A DNA stretch of 64,000 bases, from NCBI GenBank assembly GCA_947493955.1, contig CANLSQ010000001.1, positions 62,001 to 126,000 on the forward strand, in the 5' to 3' direction. Shown piece after piece: positions 42,262 to 51,154 of this stretch. A model generated the notes under the pieces. The model was not told the origin of the DNA and did not search any database. It saw only the letters and a list, made by a program, of their open reading frames with translations. The DNA is from an uncultured Sphingomonadaceae bacterium. Its GTDB lineage: Bacteria; Pseudomonadota; Alphaproteobacteria; Sphingomonadales; Sphingomonadaceae. Positions within the stretch are counted from its first letter, which is position 1; the number at the start of each line of letters is the position of its first letter. Position numbers and translations under genes: made by a program.

Positions 42262-43610
42262 GCTGCTTGAGTCGCTGTCTTATGCTTGGGCGGCGTCAAA
42301 CAAATGGCTGAGATGAGCGACAGGCCCAGCAGTATCGAGCCGATTAAAAATGCCAGATCATAGCTGCCATAAATATCGAATATATAGCCCGCGCCCGCCG
42401 GTGCCGTTGCCACGAACGGCAATAGCAGCGGCGCAAATACTGAGTTGATTTTCGCAAAGCTCTCCTGACCGAAAAAATTACTGGTGAGGGCAGGGGACAG
42501 AGCAAAAAACCCGCCATAGCATAGCCCCAGAAGGAAGGCTGCAAAGCCAAGACCCATAAGACTCGCCATGGTCCAAAGCATGATGAAGGCTAATAGCATA
42601 GCCGCCATCATGGCCGCCATCAGCCAGCGCAATTCGAAACGGTCGCCGAGCCACCCCGCCGGCATTCGGCCGAGCCCGCTGCCGATGATGAAGATGCTGA
42701 CGATGGAAGCCGTCTGGATTTTCGAGATACCGATATCGGACAGGTATAGCGAACCATGGGTGAGCAGAAACGTGCCAATGGACAGATAGGTCACGTTGAT
42801 GATCATGATGAAATATACCGCACGGGTGTGAAAAACCTCTCTGACAGTCCAGTTTTTCTCGCTGCGATAGGTGCGCGGTTTGGGCGCAGGCTTTTGTGTG
42901 TCCGCACGGGCCGCGAGTGGATCAAAATTGTCCGGATGCTGCTCAATATCTTTGGGCCGGTTGACGATAAACTGGGTCAGCAGCAGCGCGCCGACAACGG
43001 CAGCCGCGCTCACCAGCCAGCCGGACTGCCAGGTTCCGAAGGTTTCCATGACCCGGATGAGTATCGGCTGGGCAAAAAAGCCGCCCAGCGCATTGCCGGT
43101 GAGGATGATGCCAAGAACCGTCGCGCGTTTGGCGTTGAACCAGTTGATGACAACGGTCTGTCCGCACAAGGGGCCGGCCAGCGCATTGGCTGCACCCATC
43201 ACAAAACCCCAGATCAGGGTCCAGTGCCAGATTTCAGTCACGAAAAAAACGGTCATCAAAAGACTGATGAGCATCAATATCAAACCGACTGTCAAAGTGA
43301 ATCGGACACCCCGTTTCCCGATCATCCAGGCGGTTAACGGATAGCTCAGTCCCAAGACCAGAAAGCTGAGGCTATGGGCAATCGAGGCATCACCGCGGTT
43401 CCAGTCCATATCCTCAACCATCGCCGGGAAAATCGCGGCATAGGCAAAATAGACAAAGCCGGAGGCGGCAAACTGGATGAAAAACAATAGCGCGGCATTG
43501 TTCCAGCCATAAAATTTGCGAGCGGATTTTGCGTCAGATGACGCGCGCTCTGTTTCGCTGGCTGGTGTCGCTGCCAAAGCCTCGTCTTGCGCCATCTCTT
43601 CTCCTGACAC
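42258..43610 (-). CDS. MFS transporter (oxalate/formate antiporter-like)
   Basis: Twelve-helix permease of 450 residues. The N-terminal segment YGWNNAALLFFIQFAASGFVYF and the RNGDA-like sequence after helix 2 (EDMDWNRGDASIAHSL) match the OFA subfamily that often moves organic acids (monocarboxylates). A central loop of about 50 residues is charged. No substrate enzyme gene lies next to it. Confidence 0.88.
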   Translation of the reverse strand: MSGEEMAQDEALAATPASETERASSDAKSARKFYGWNNAALLFFIQFAASGFVYFAYAAIFPAMVEDMDWNRGDASIAHSLSFLVLGLSYPLTAWMIGKRGVRFTLTVGLILMLISLLMTVFFVTEIWHWTLIWGFVMGAANALAGPLCGQTVVINWFNAKRATVLGIILTGNALGGFFAQPILIRVMETFGTWQSGWLVSAAAVVGALLLTQFIVNRPKDIEQHPDNFDPLAARADTQKPAPKPRTYRSEKNWTVREVFHTRAVYFIMIINVTYLSIGTFLLTHGSLYLSDIGISKIQTASIVSIFIIGSGLGRMPAGWLGDRFELRWLMAAMMAAMLLAFIMLWTMASLMGLGFAAFLLGLCYGGFFALSPALTSNFFGQESFAKINSVFAPLLLPFVATAPAGAGYIFDIYGSYDLAFLIGSILLGLSLISAICLTPPKHKTATQAA

Positions 43611-43738
43611 GGATGTTAGCAGGACAAATGGTTTCTAGGAAAGCGGTTTGTGCAGCGGTCGTTGATAGATCGGTTTCAGAAGGGTTATTGATCGCACTGA
43701 CCGGTGCTGTTTTTGAATGCGGTTGTCTTGGCTTTAGG

Positions 43739-43763
43739 GTCCGCTTTGGGCGCAAAAGCGGAC
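43739..43763. repeat. Hairpin repeat, copy 1 (left border of the zincin cassette)
   Basis: GTCCGCTTT (43739-43747) pairs with AAAGCGGAC (43755-43763), loop GGGCGCA. The right side and flank (AAAGCGGACATTAGAATA, 43755-43772) is an exact inverted copy of 44627-44644. Confidence 0.85.
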
Positions 43764-43906
43764 ATTAGAATAGGAGTGCAATAAGCAAGCTCTCGCGATA
43801 TTAAGGCATCGCAATGAAAGGTTCTTAATTGAGAGCAGGTCGAAATCCCACTCGCCGAAATCGAAATATTGGTACTGCCAAACAAGGTCATGGGCAGGAT
43901 AATGAG

Positions 43907-44683
43907 ATGGTTGTGCCACAGTCTTGGCATACGGACCGATTGGCTCAGGAGACGATTGGGAACTTTAAGAAAGTTGAAAAACGTTTAGCTGGCCGTAGCC
44001 TCACTTTCTTCGTTGAAGAGAATAGCGGTGGATGCGAGCATTCCTGCAGCGTTGCAGATGTCTGTCGAATTTTCGAAAACATACCGTTTGCGGACTGGGC
44101 TGGACTAGAAACAGTGGTGTTCCGCCAGCCGACCAAGAAACAGCGGTTACTAAACCCAGTTTGGGGGCGAATGTATTACTTCGCTCAAATTGGACAAAGA
44201 GTTGGAAAGCACATTGCCGAAGGGCCTGCGATTTTTTTGGAAGCAATGCCGACAGAAAGTAAAATTGTTTGGTCGACATCCCTTGATCCAGAACGAGCGT
44301 CTGAGCTTCAAAGACTTGAGGAGGATGGCCACGCATTAGAACGTGTGGGCAAGAAGCAGTTTATTTGTACAAATGCAGCCGCCATTCGGCAGACACAACT
44401 GTTTCGAACTGTAATCCATGAAGTAGGGCATTGGGTCGATTATCTAGAAAAGGTTGAACGGCCTGGAGACAAAGGCGTTGAGACATATGATATTCTCGAA
44501 GATAGGTATTTCGCTCGACCCAAACAGGAACGGGAAGCGTTTGCTCATCGCTATGCGGATAAGTTGGGAGACAAGCTAAAAGCCATCGGCATTATCCCGT
44601 TCGATAGAATTGAAGACAATGATGATTATTCTAATGTCCGCTTTCGGGATAAAGCGGACATAAGGACCATTGCCAGAAATTGA
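43907..44683 (+). CDS. Unknown protein with HExxH zinc motif
   Basis: Protein of 258 residues, probably starting at 43907 with AGGA upstream (43829 is an earlier in-frame ATG). It has VIHEVGHWVDYLEK (HExxH) and an acidic residue downstream (EREAFAHRYADK) that could be the third ligand, so a metallopeptidase-type zincin is likely. I do not recognise the family. The last about 17 residues (SNVRFRDKADIRTIARN) are encoded by the second hairpin repeat, so the C-terminus was probably changed by repeat insertion. Codon use is A+T-richer than the neighbours, suggesting foreign origin. Confidence 0.72.
   Translation: MVVPQSWHTDRLAQETIGNFKKVEKRLAGRSLTFFVEENSGGCEHSCSVADVCRIFENIPFADWAGLETVVFRQPTKKQRLLNPVWGRMYYFAQIGQRVGKHIAEGPAIFLEAMPTESKIVWSTSLDPERASELQRLEEDGHALERVGKKQFICTNAAAIRQTQLFRTVIHEVGHWVDYLEKVERPGDKGVETYDILEDRYFARPKQEREAFAHRYADKLGDKLKAIGIIPFDRIEDNDDYSNVRFRDKADIRTIARN
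44634..44661. repeat. Hairpin repeat, copy 2 (right border of the zincin cassette)
   Basis: ATGTCCGCTTT (44634-44644) pairs perfectly with AAAGCGGACAT (44651-44661), loop CGGGAT. It is inside the 3' end of the zincin gene and inverted relative to copy 1. Confidence 0.88.
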
Positions 44684-44711
44684 GGTCGTCATTGCGGCAA
44701 GGATTGGCTCG

Positions 44712-45449
44712 TTACGCACAATCCCCAACAACCAGGCGATATCCGATATCCAGATACTCTTCCTGCAACAAATGACCATATTGTGCTTCCCAGGCACCGG
44801 AGGCAAGATCATCCTCCAGCCGTTTCATGGACTCCGTCACGTCATCCAGTTTCGCAAAGGTCGATATGGCGGACCGAACAGCTTTATCGAGATAGGCTTG
44901 CGGTCGCCGCCAATAGGCGCCCAAAAAACCATCTGTGCAGTCGCGGGGGATCGCGACAGGCTCAATGGTCACGTCACCAAGAACACCTTCAAAGGCGCTC
45001 AGCCTTGGCATGATCGGCTGGTCGAGAGCAATGATCTCCGGGATATAGTCGGCCAGCCAGAAATAGTCGGATTCCGGATCAAAGGTCAGTATCACCACCC
45101 GGTCTTTGGCAACGCGGCGCATCTCGCGCAACCCGGCGTCAAAATCCGTCCAGTGGTGGACGGTCAGGACAGCCATTGCTGCGTCAAACTGTCGGTCTGC
45201 AAAAGGGAGATCTTCGGCAACGCCCTGATACGCCTTTGCCGCCTCTGGTGGGCGTTGGCGGATCATTTCGGCGGAAGGTTCCAGCGCGGTGACTTGCCTG
45301 TCGGTTGGTTCATAGGACCCGGTTCCGGCCCCGACATTCAAAACCGATTGCGCCTTGCCCAGTGCATCATGGATGATCTTGGCAATCCGCGGGTCCGGCT
45401 GACGACGCCGGGCATAGCCTTTGCCGATTTGATCATAGAGCGCTGTCAT
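44712..45449 (-). CDS. Class I SAM-dependent methyltransferase
   Basis: Protein of 245 residues. The SAM-binding block VLNVGAGTGSYEP (motif I), VTALEPSAEM (motif II), LPFADRQFDAAMAVLTVHHW (motif IV) are clear. It belongs to the methyltransferase type 11 group. The substrate cannot be predicted. It is convergent with the zincin gene and followed on the same strand, upstream, by a GFA-family gene. Confidence 0.92.
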   Translation of the reverse strand: MTALYDQIGKGYARRRQPDPRIAKIIHDALGKAQSVLNVGAGTGSYEPTDRQVTALEPSAEMIRQRPPEAAKAYQGVAEDLPFADRQFDAAMAVLTVHHWTDFDAGLREMRRVAKDRVVILTFDPESDYFWLADYIPEIIALDQPIMPRLSAFEGVLGDVTIEPVAIPRDCTDGFLGAYWRRPQAYLDKAVRSAISTFAKLDDVTESMKRLEDDLASGAWEAQYGHLLQEEYLDIGYRLVVGDCA

Positions 45450-45488
45450 TGGAGCAGTTTAGGCAGGGTTTTCATATAAGTTAACATG

Positions 45489-45890
45489 CTAGCCCTGAAA
45501 TTCCCTTTTATGTTGTTTGCCTTTGTCGCAAATCGTGTCCCAAGCAGCTTTCGAATCCACCCATATATGATGGGAAACTTCCAGGCTTTTTGCATCTTCC
45601 GACAGCAGGCCCACGGGAATAAACATATTCAATTCGTCATTGCTTCCGGGCAACGCTGACCCGCAATTCCGGCAGAACCAGCTTTCCCAGTCGGCATCCG
45701 GTTTTTTCCAGCTTGCAACCTTTTCCTGTCCGGAAGACCATCTGAACCGGTCTTTCGGAACAATGGAAACCGCAACGCCGTTATTTCCCGACCATCTGCG
45801 ACAAATTGAGCAGTGGCAGACATAAATGTCTTTGAGGTCTATAGCGATTTCAAAAGATACCGCACCGCAATTGCAATGCCCTTTCAACAT
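45489..45890 (-). CDS. GFA (glutathione-dependent formaldehyde-activating-like) protein
   Basis: Protein of 133 residues from the ATG at 45890, preceded by AGGAG. The zinc-binding cysteines are in CNCGAVSFEI, CHCSICRRWSG and WFCRNCGSALP, the GFA/CENP-V family pattern. Despite the family name most members have no shown formaldehyde activity. A longer form from 45947 lacks a ribosome binding site. Confidence 0.9.
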   Translation of the reverse strand: MLKGHCNCGAVSFEIAIDLKDIYVCHCSICRRWSGNNGVAVSIVPKDRFRWSSGQEKVASWKKPDADWESWFCRNCGSALPGSNDELNMFIPVGLLSEDAKSLEVSHHIWVDSKAAWDTICDKGKQHKREFQG

Positions 45891-46110
45891 GGCTGATATT
45901 CTCCTCTGAAGAACCTGATATATGTCGGTCAAATCGGACGTACACAATTGGTATCATGTTTTCAAAGCCCGCCTTGGCAGTGTTTCGGATAGCGTTTCCA
46001 AACTGCGATTTTGAACAAATTTGGTCGAAGAGTCTATTTCGTACAATGCAGATGATGTGCGTTGCGCTAAAGATATTTTTGGAACGGCAAATGCGACCCA
46101 CTGTTCCAAC

Positions 46111-46149
46111 GCCCCGCTCGGCTCCTCAAGTCGGCGGGGCTTTTCTTTT
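46111..46149 (+). terminator. Intrinsic terminator with no plus-strand gene upstream
   Basis: GCCCCGC (46111-46117) pairs with GCGGGGC (46134-46140), extended by a bulged inner stem, loop TCCTCAA, followed by TTTTCTTTT. The plus strand has no supported gene for over 1.4 kb upstream, so it may end a small RNA beginning somewhere after 45950. Confidence 0.8.
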
Positions 46150-46185
46150 ACGTGTGCTATGGTGCCGTCATGGCAATTGCAATCA

Positions 46186-46632
46186 TCATCCGTGAGAGCG
46201 TTTTGCCTTGCCGCGCAGAATGATTTTTCCGAAAACCCAGCCGCCAAATGCCCCGGCGACAACTTGCGAGATAAAGCCGAGCGTGGAGCGGGCGCCGCTA
46301 ATGGGTACAGTCTGGAACATGATATACATGAGTCCAAGCGCCGTTCCCATCGCTGCGGCTCCGGCTATCGGATAGGCGATGTTTGACAGTTTTGGCAAAA
46401 AGCGTTTCAGAATCGCGGCGATCAGGAAGGCGATCAGAAAAGCAGCGAGAATGATCACCAGATATAGTCCCATGTTCGAGATATCGAACATCGTCATGTT
46501 GAAACGGTCACCAAAGCTGATCGGGACACCATGGGCATTCATGACAAACTGCGAGTTCAGGATGGATGCCAGCAGATAGGCCGCGATGCCGCCGCCGAGC
46601 AGTCCGAGCAAAAACCTGATTGTTGCCGCCAT
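46186..46632 (-). CDS. Membrane protein of unknown function
   Basis: Protein of 148 residues with four hydrophobic segments (IRFLLGLLGGGIAAYLLASI, LYLVIILAAFLIAFLIAAIL, then IAGAAAMGTALGLMYIMF and a Gly-rich segment). It resembles small membrane proteins of sphingomonads without a named family. AGGAGG lies near the start. Divergent from the sugar dehydrogenase gene. Confidence 0.82.
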   Translation of the reverse strand: MAATIRFLLGLLGGGIAAYLLASILNSQFVMNAHGVPISFGDRFNMTMFDISNMGLYLVIILAAFLIAFLIAAILKRFLPKLSNIAYPIAGAAAMGTALGLMYIMFQTVPISGARSTLGFISQVVAGAFGGWVFGKIILRGKAKRSHG

Positions 46633-46756
46633 TTCCAGTCCTCCTGTTTCGGGTAAAGTCTAGCCGCTTTTGTAACCCGATCAAGTCCAATGAAGACAGT
46701 GGACAAACGCGATATGATATTTGATAGATTGCGATTATCTCTTGGGGGACTTTTCT

Positions 46757-47953
46757 ATGCGCAATGCTCTTTACCTTCTGGCCATGGGTCTGGTGGTCGC
46801 ATCCTGTTCCAATCAGGGGGCTTCTACATCGGGTGAGAAAACCAGCCAGCTTGCAGGGCGGGTGGATGCCGCGCCGGTCAATTACCGGTTCGAAACCGTT
46901 GCCGATGGTCTGGATCATCCATGGTCGCTGGCATTCCTGCCGGACGGTGACATGCTGGTGACCCAGCGGACCGGAAAGCTCCTGCACATTGGCAAAGACG
47001 GAAAAAAGCAGACAGTCTATGATTTCAATCTTGGTGAGAAATTCCCCAAGGTCCATTTCGGCGATGGCATGCAGGCCGGTCTGTTTGACGTCGTTTTGCA
47101 TCCGCAATTTGAAACCAACCGGTTTGTCTATATTTCCTATGCGGCAAAACAGGGTGATGATGAAAACACCTTGCTATTGATGCGGTTTGAACTTGCAGAT
47201 GATGGTGCTGTGCCAAAGCTTGCCAATGGCAAACAGCTTTTCGCCGCTGCGCCTGCCCGGATACAGGGCAATCATTATGGTGCTCGCATCGCTTTTCAAC
47301 CGGATGGCACGCTGCTGATGCCGGTCGGGGACGCATTTCATTTCCGCGAAGAGGCGCAAAATCTGGATAATCATTTCGGCAAAATCGTCCGCCTTAATGA
47401 CGATGGGTCGGTGCCGGAAGATAATCCCTTTGTCGGCAAGCCGGGCGCGAGGGCCGAAATATGGTCCTATGGTCACCGCAATCCGCAAGGCATTATTGTC
47501 GGCAGCGACGGCCGTGTGCTGGAGAATGAGCATGGCCCGGCTGGCGGTGATGAAATTAACGAGATTAAACGCGGCGCCAATTACGGCTGGCCCACGGTCA
47601 CCTATGCGCTTGACTATTCCGGCGGCCGGGTATCGCCGTTTGAAGCGCTGGAGGGGACAGAGCAGCCGCTGGTACATTTCACGCCCTCCATCGCACCTTC
47701 CGGTTTTGCGCAATATGCAGGCGAGGCTTTTCCCGATTGGCAGGGCGACCTGTTCCTCTCTGCATTGGTGCTCAAACATGTTCGTCATGTCGAGATGAAT
47801 GCGGATGGATCGCTCGGGAAGCAGCAGGAGCTGTTCGGAGAGCTAAATGCACGCTTCCGCGATGTCCGCACCGGGCCGGACGGCCATCTTTATTTGCTCA
47901 CCGAAGATCAAAGCGGTCTCAACAGCAAAATTTTGCGGGTTGTGCCGAAATAG
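46757..47953 (+). CDS. PQQ-dependent sugar dehydrogenase-like lipoprotein
   Basis: Beta-propeller protein of 398 residues, starting at the ATG at 46757 with GGGGGA seven bases upstream. Lipobox VASC gives lipidation at Cys17. Blocks DGLDHPWSLAFLPDGDMLVT, GLFDVVLHPQF, YGHRNPQGI, GGDEINEIKRGANYGWP and LTEDQSGLNSKILRV are those of soluble glucose/sorbosone dehydrogenase (YliI/Asd type). Bacterial members are periplasmic aldose dehydrogenases using PQQ. PQQ synthesis genes are not in this window. Confidence 0.93.
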   Translation: MRNALYLLAMGLVVASCSNQGASTSGEKTSQLAGRVDAAPVNYRFETVADGLDHPWSLAFLPDGDMLVTQRTGKLLHIGKDGKKQTVYDFNLGEKFPKVHFGDGMQAGLFDVVLHPQFETNRFVYISYAAKQGDDENTLLLMRFELADDGAVPKLANGKQLFAAAPARIQGNHYGARIAFQPDGTLLMPVGDAFHFREEAQNLDNHFGKIVRLNDDGSVPEDNPFVGKPGARAEIWSYGHRNPQGIIVGSDGRVLENEHGPAGGDEINEIKRGANYGWPTVTYALDYSGGRVSPFEALEGTEQPLVHFTPSIAPSGFAQYAGEAFPDWQGDLFLSALVLKHVRHVEMNADGSLGKQQELFGELNARFRDVRTGPDGHLYLLTEDQSGLNSKILRVVPK

Positions 47954-47996
47954 ATCACCATTGTTGTCTGGTCGCTCGCAGAGGAGACAGTGGTGA

Positions 47997-48026
47997 GCCA
48001 GACTATGGTAAGCGGTATAGTCTGGC
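47997..48026. other. Perfect hairpin after the sugar dehydrogenase gene
   Basis: GCCAGACTAT (47997-48006) and ATAGTCTGGC (48017-48026) pair perfectly over a ten-base loop. A weaker stem (TCACCA with TGGTGA) encloses 47954-47995. No T-run; possible message-end structure. Confidence 0.55.
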
Positions 48027-48191
48027 GTACACCTGATCCGAATGGCGACTCCCAGAATCAGAACCTTAATAGTCCGTCATATTTGATTTAGTTTCGTATC
48101 ATACACTGAGCGGCAAGGAGAGCTGTTGAGTTATGATTTTTTTTGAGTAATTTTAGATACTTGGGACATCACAAGCAGCGAGGTTACAAGG

Positions 48192-49046
48192 ATGCGAAAT
48201 TTTCGATCAAGAGCCATATTCACCGCTACAATGGCCTATTGCCTTTCTGGCCCTGCATTGGCGCAAAGCCGTGATCTGCCAGACTGGCAATCGCTGACGT
48301 CAGAGGAAGCAATTGCTGGCTGTGATAAATATGCGGCCCATCCTTCCGATCCCATGAAGCCAGACAATGTTCCGGGTGTCGCTTCGGATGCCGATGTCGC
48401 CCATGATACCGCCCATGTTTATTGTAGCCGTGCCTTCGCGCTCAATCCGAAAAATCCACGCTTGGCCTTCCAAAACGGCAGGGTAAATCATGCCCGCAAC
48501 CCTTATTTGACAGGCCAACCGCTCCAAATGTTCAAAATTGCCCAACGGGGTGGTTCCGAGATTGCAGGAAAATACATAGCAAAGCTGTTCCCGAAGGAAG
48601 GGCGCAAGCAGATCGCTCAGGCCAATCAGCGCCGCCCGACTACTCAGCGATCAGGCCTCTCCAGCTGGTTCAATGGATTGGCAATGGAGATCGGCCGACT
48701 TGAAGCATCCTATAACCGAGTGGCTGGCGGAATCAGCTGTTGCGCTGATACGAAGCAACAGGTGGTTAAGAAGTTTCCATCCATTAGAACCAGCATCCAA
48801 AAAGCAAATCGCCGTACTGGAAGAGGCAAGCTATTCTGCAGTAGCATGGATCTACTTGAGTTGGAGGTTGGATATCTCAAGTCATGGCTCGGCATACTCT
48901 CTCTGGAAAGCAAGGAACCAAAAAATCGAGGTTCAATCAAGGCAGCAGGTGCAGCGTCACTTAAGGCATTAATTGGAGAGGCTGATCAGAATATGGCATC
49001 AATCAAGGTCAGAGCTGCGCAGGCCGGATGCGGCGCTAAGCGTTAG
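48192..49046 (+). CDS. Exported protein of unknown function
   Basis: Protein of 284 residues with a signal peptide (ends GPALAQ). The first 120 residues (AIAGCDKYAAHPSDPMKPDN, then CSRAFALNPKNPRLAFQNGR) look like the beginning of SEL1/TPR-repeat proteins, but no repeat array follows. The middle has a Cys pair (ISCCAD) and the C-terminal half is helical with further Cys residues. I cannot name a family. ACAAGG lies before the ATG. A 238-base gene-free stretch lies upstream. Confidence 0.7.
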   Translation: MRNFRSRAIFTATMAYCLSGPALAQSRDLPDWQSLTSEEAIAGCDKYAAHPSDPMKPDNVPGVASDADVAHDTAHVYCSRAFALNPKNPRLAFQNGRVNHARNPYLTGQPLQMFKIAQRGGSEIAGKYIAKLFPKEGRKQIAQANQRRPTTQRSGLSSWFNGLAMEIGRLEASYNRVAGGISCCADTKQQVVKKFPSIRTSIQKANRRTGRGKLFCSSMDLLELEVGYLKSWLGILSLESKEPKNRGSIKAAGAASLKALIGEADQNMASIKVRAAQAGCGAKR

Positions 49047-49135
49047 CCCCAAGAGATATGCCTTCCGGTAATCTGAATCAGGAACCCAGAATTCTCTAAT
49101 TACCTGATGTCAGACTTGCGATGTGGTTTAAGCTA

Positions 49136-49163
49136 ATGTCCGCCTTCGGGACATTGCGGACAT
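49136..49163. repeat. Hairpin repeat, copy 3
   Basis: ATGTCCGC (49136-49143) pairs with GCGGACAT (49156-49163) and shares TAATGTCCGC and CGGGA loop sequence with copies 1 and 2. It lies in the intergenic stretch after the 48192-49046 gene. Confidence 0.75.
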
Positions 49164-49282
49164 GACGCCGATGTCCACAACAGGCGCGTCAGCGGAAGTT
49201 CTTTATACTATCGATCCTCGTCATACCTTTGGCCAATGGCTTATTGCGCTGATGTAGTGCAAAATGCGTTGAGGAGGTCTCC

Positions 49283-51154
49283 GTGGAAATTGACGAGGTC
49301 ATTGCATTTCTGGGTCAGCATGCACCGTTTGATGCGCTTTCGGTAGACGTAATCAACGCACTCGCGCGGAGGATCGAGGTCCGCTATTTCCCGCGAGAGG
49401 CAATGATTATAGATGCGGGCAAGGAAAATCACGCGCTCGGCATTGTCCGGTCAGGGGCAGTGGAATTGCGGTTGGGCGGCACGGAGCTGAACCACCGGCT
49501 GGGGGAGGGCGGCGTCTTTGGCTATCCCTCGTTGCTCCACCACGAACGCACGCGCAATCAGGTGATCGCGCATGAAGACAGCCTGATCTACCAGCTTCCC
49601 AAGCCGGATTTTCTGGCATTGCTTGATAGCCATGAAACGCTGAGGGGTTTTTTCGCCAAGGATGAGGCCGAACGCTTGCGCCTGGCCGTTGAAGGCTTGC
49701 GGCGATCTGAGACAGGGCATGGCGAAGCCGCGATGATCGGCGTCAAGCTGGGCAGCCTTATGCGCCGGAATGAGGTGGTTACGGCCGGTCCGGGCGATAG
49801 CATCAGCGATGCGGCGAAGCTGATGGCCCGCGCCGATGTGTCCACCCTGCCGCTGACCGAAAAGGGCGGGTTGGTGGGGATCATCACCGACAAGGATTTG
49901 CGCCGCCGGGTGCTGGGACAGGATGTGCCGCTCGACAAGCCTGTGTCTCGGGTGATGACGCCGGATCCGATCACGATGTCGCTTGATGACGATTTGTTGT
50001 CCGCGATGCTGGTCATGTCACAGCATAACATCCATCACCTTCCGATCGTAAACGAGAGCGACGAGATTGTCGGCGTTGTCAGTTCCAGCGATTTGCTCAA
50101 CCGGTTTGGCATGAACGCGCTGCAGGTGGTGGCTGAGATCAAGGCTGCCGGTGATGCCGCGGCGGTGGCGAGGGCGGCACGGCGTGTGGACGGGGTATTG
50201 GCGCATCTGATTGAATCAGGCGTCGATGCCGATCATGTCGCGCGTTTCGTTTCCAATATCGGTGAGGCAACCCATCGCCAATTGCTGAAACTGGGCGAGG
50301 AGCAGTTAGGGCCACCGCCGGTTCCCTATGCGCTGGTGGTATTCGGTTCGCTGGCGAGACAGGAACAGGCTGGCGGGTCGGATCAGGATAACGGATTTAT
50401 CCTGGATGACAGTTATGATGCGCAGACCCATGGCGCTTATTTTGAGAGGCTTGCGACCTTCCTGTGTGATGGTCTGAACAGTGCTGGCTATATCTATTGC
50501 CCCGGCGATATCATGGCGACCAATGACAAGTGGAGACAGCCCTTAGCGGTCTGGAAAGAGCGTTACCGTGGCTGGATTGACAATCCTGATCCGGAAAATG
50601 TGCTTAACACCACCATCTTCTTCGACATGCGACGTGTGGCGGGTGAGGAAATACTAGTGGACAGCTTGCGCGAGCACATTTTTGCGTGGAGCAGCGCCAA
50701 CAGGATATTCCTTTCGTTCATTGCAAGGGCAGCAGCTCATACCAAGGTTCCACTTGGTTTTTTCCGCAATTTCCTGTTGCAGCATGACGAGAAAGAGGGA
50801 GATGTGCTGGATTTGAAGCATCAGGCGATTGCGCCGGTGGTTGACATTGCCCGGGTCTATGCGCTGGCACTAGGATTGAGCGAAGTGAATAGCGAAGAGC
50901 GCCTTAAGAAGGCAGCGGAGCTTGGTGAAATCAGCGACGAAGCGGTTTCGGATATTGTCGACTCTTTCGAGTTTATCCGCAGCGTCCGGTTTCGCCATCA
51001 GTCCGGACAGATAAAACGGGGCGAGGCGCCCACCAACAATCTTTCTCCCGCACTGTTGTCCCGGTTTGAGCGAGAGCATCTCAAGGACGCGTTTCGCGTG
51101 ATCCGCGATCATATGGATATTGTCAGCCGCAAATATGCTGGCAACATCCAGTGA
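49283..51154 (+). CDS. cNMP-binding/CBS/DUF294 nucleotidyltransferase-like protein
   Basis: Soluble protein of 623 residues starting with GTG, GAGGAGG upstream. Domains in order: cyclic-nucleotide-binding (about 10-125), two CBS domains (about 155-275, including VSRVMTPDPITM and GVVSSSDLLNRFG), DUF294 putative nucleotidyltransferase (FGSLARQEQAGGSDQDNGF, with SD-x-D metal residues) and DUF294_C. This protein is regularly found beside acetate symporter genes. It may sense cAMP/adenylates and act on a neighbour; unproven. The exonuclease gene overlaps its stop by four bases. Confidence 0.95.
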   Translation: MEIDEVIAFLGQHAPFDALSVDVINALARRIEVRYFPREAMIIDAGKENHALGIVRSGAVELRLGGTELNHRLGEGGVFGYPSLLHHERTRNQVIAHEDSLIYQLPKPDFLALLDSHETLRGFFAKDEAERLRLAVEGLRRSETGHGEAAMIGVKLGSLMRRNEVVTAGPGDSISDAAKLMARADVSTLPLTEKGGLVGIITDKDLRRRVLGQDVPLDKPVSRVMTPDPITMSLDDDLLSAMLVMSQHNIHHLPIVNESDEIVGVVSSSDLLNRFGMNALQVVAEIKAAGDAAAVARAARRVDGVLAHLIESGVDADHVARFVSNIGEATHRQLLKLGEEQLGPPPVPYALVVFGSLARQEQAGGSDQDNGFILDDSYDAQTHGAYFERLATFLCDGLNSAGYIYCPGDIMATNDKWRQPLAVWKERYRGWIDNPDPENVLNTTIFFDMRRVAGEEILVDSLREHIFAWSSANRIFLSFIARAAAHTKVPLGFFRNFLLQHDEKEGDVLDLKHQAIAPVVDIARVYALALGLSEVNSEERLKKAAELGEISDEAVSDIVDSFEFIRSVRFRHQSGQIKRGEAPTNNLSPALLSRFEREHLKDAFRVIRDHMDIVSRKYAGNIQ

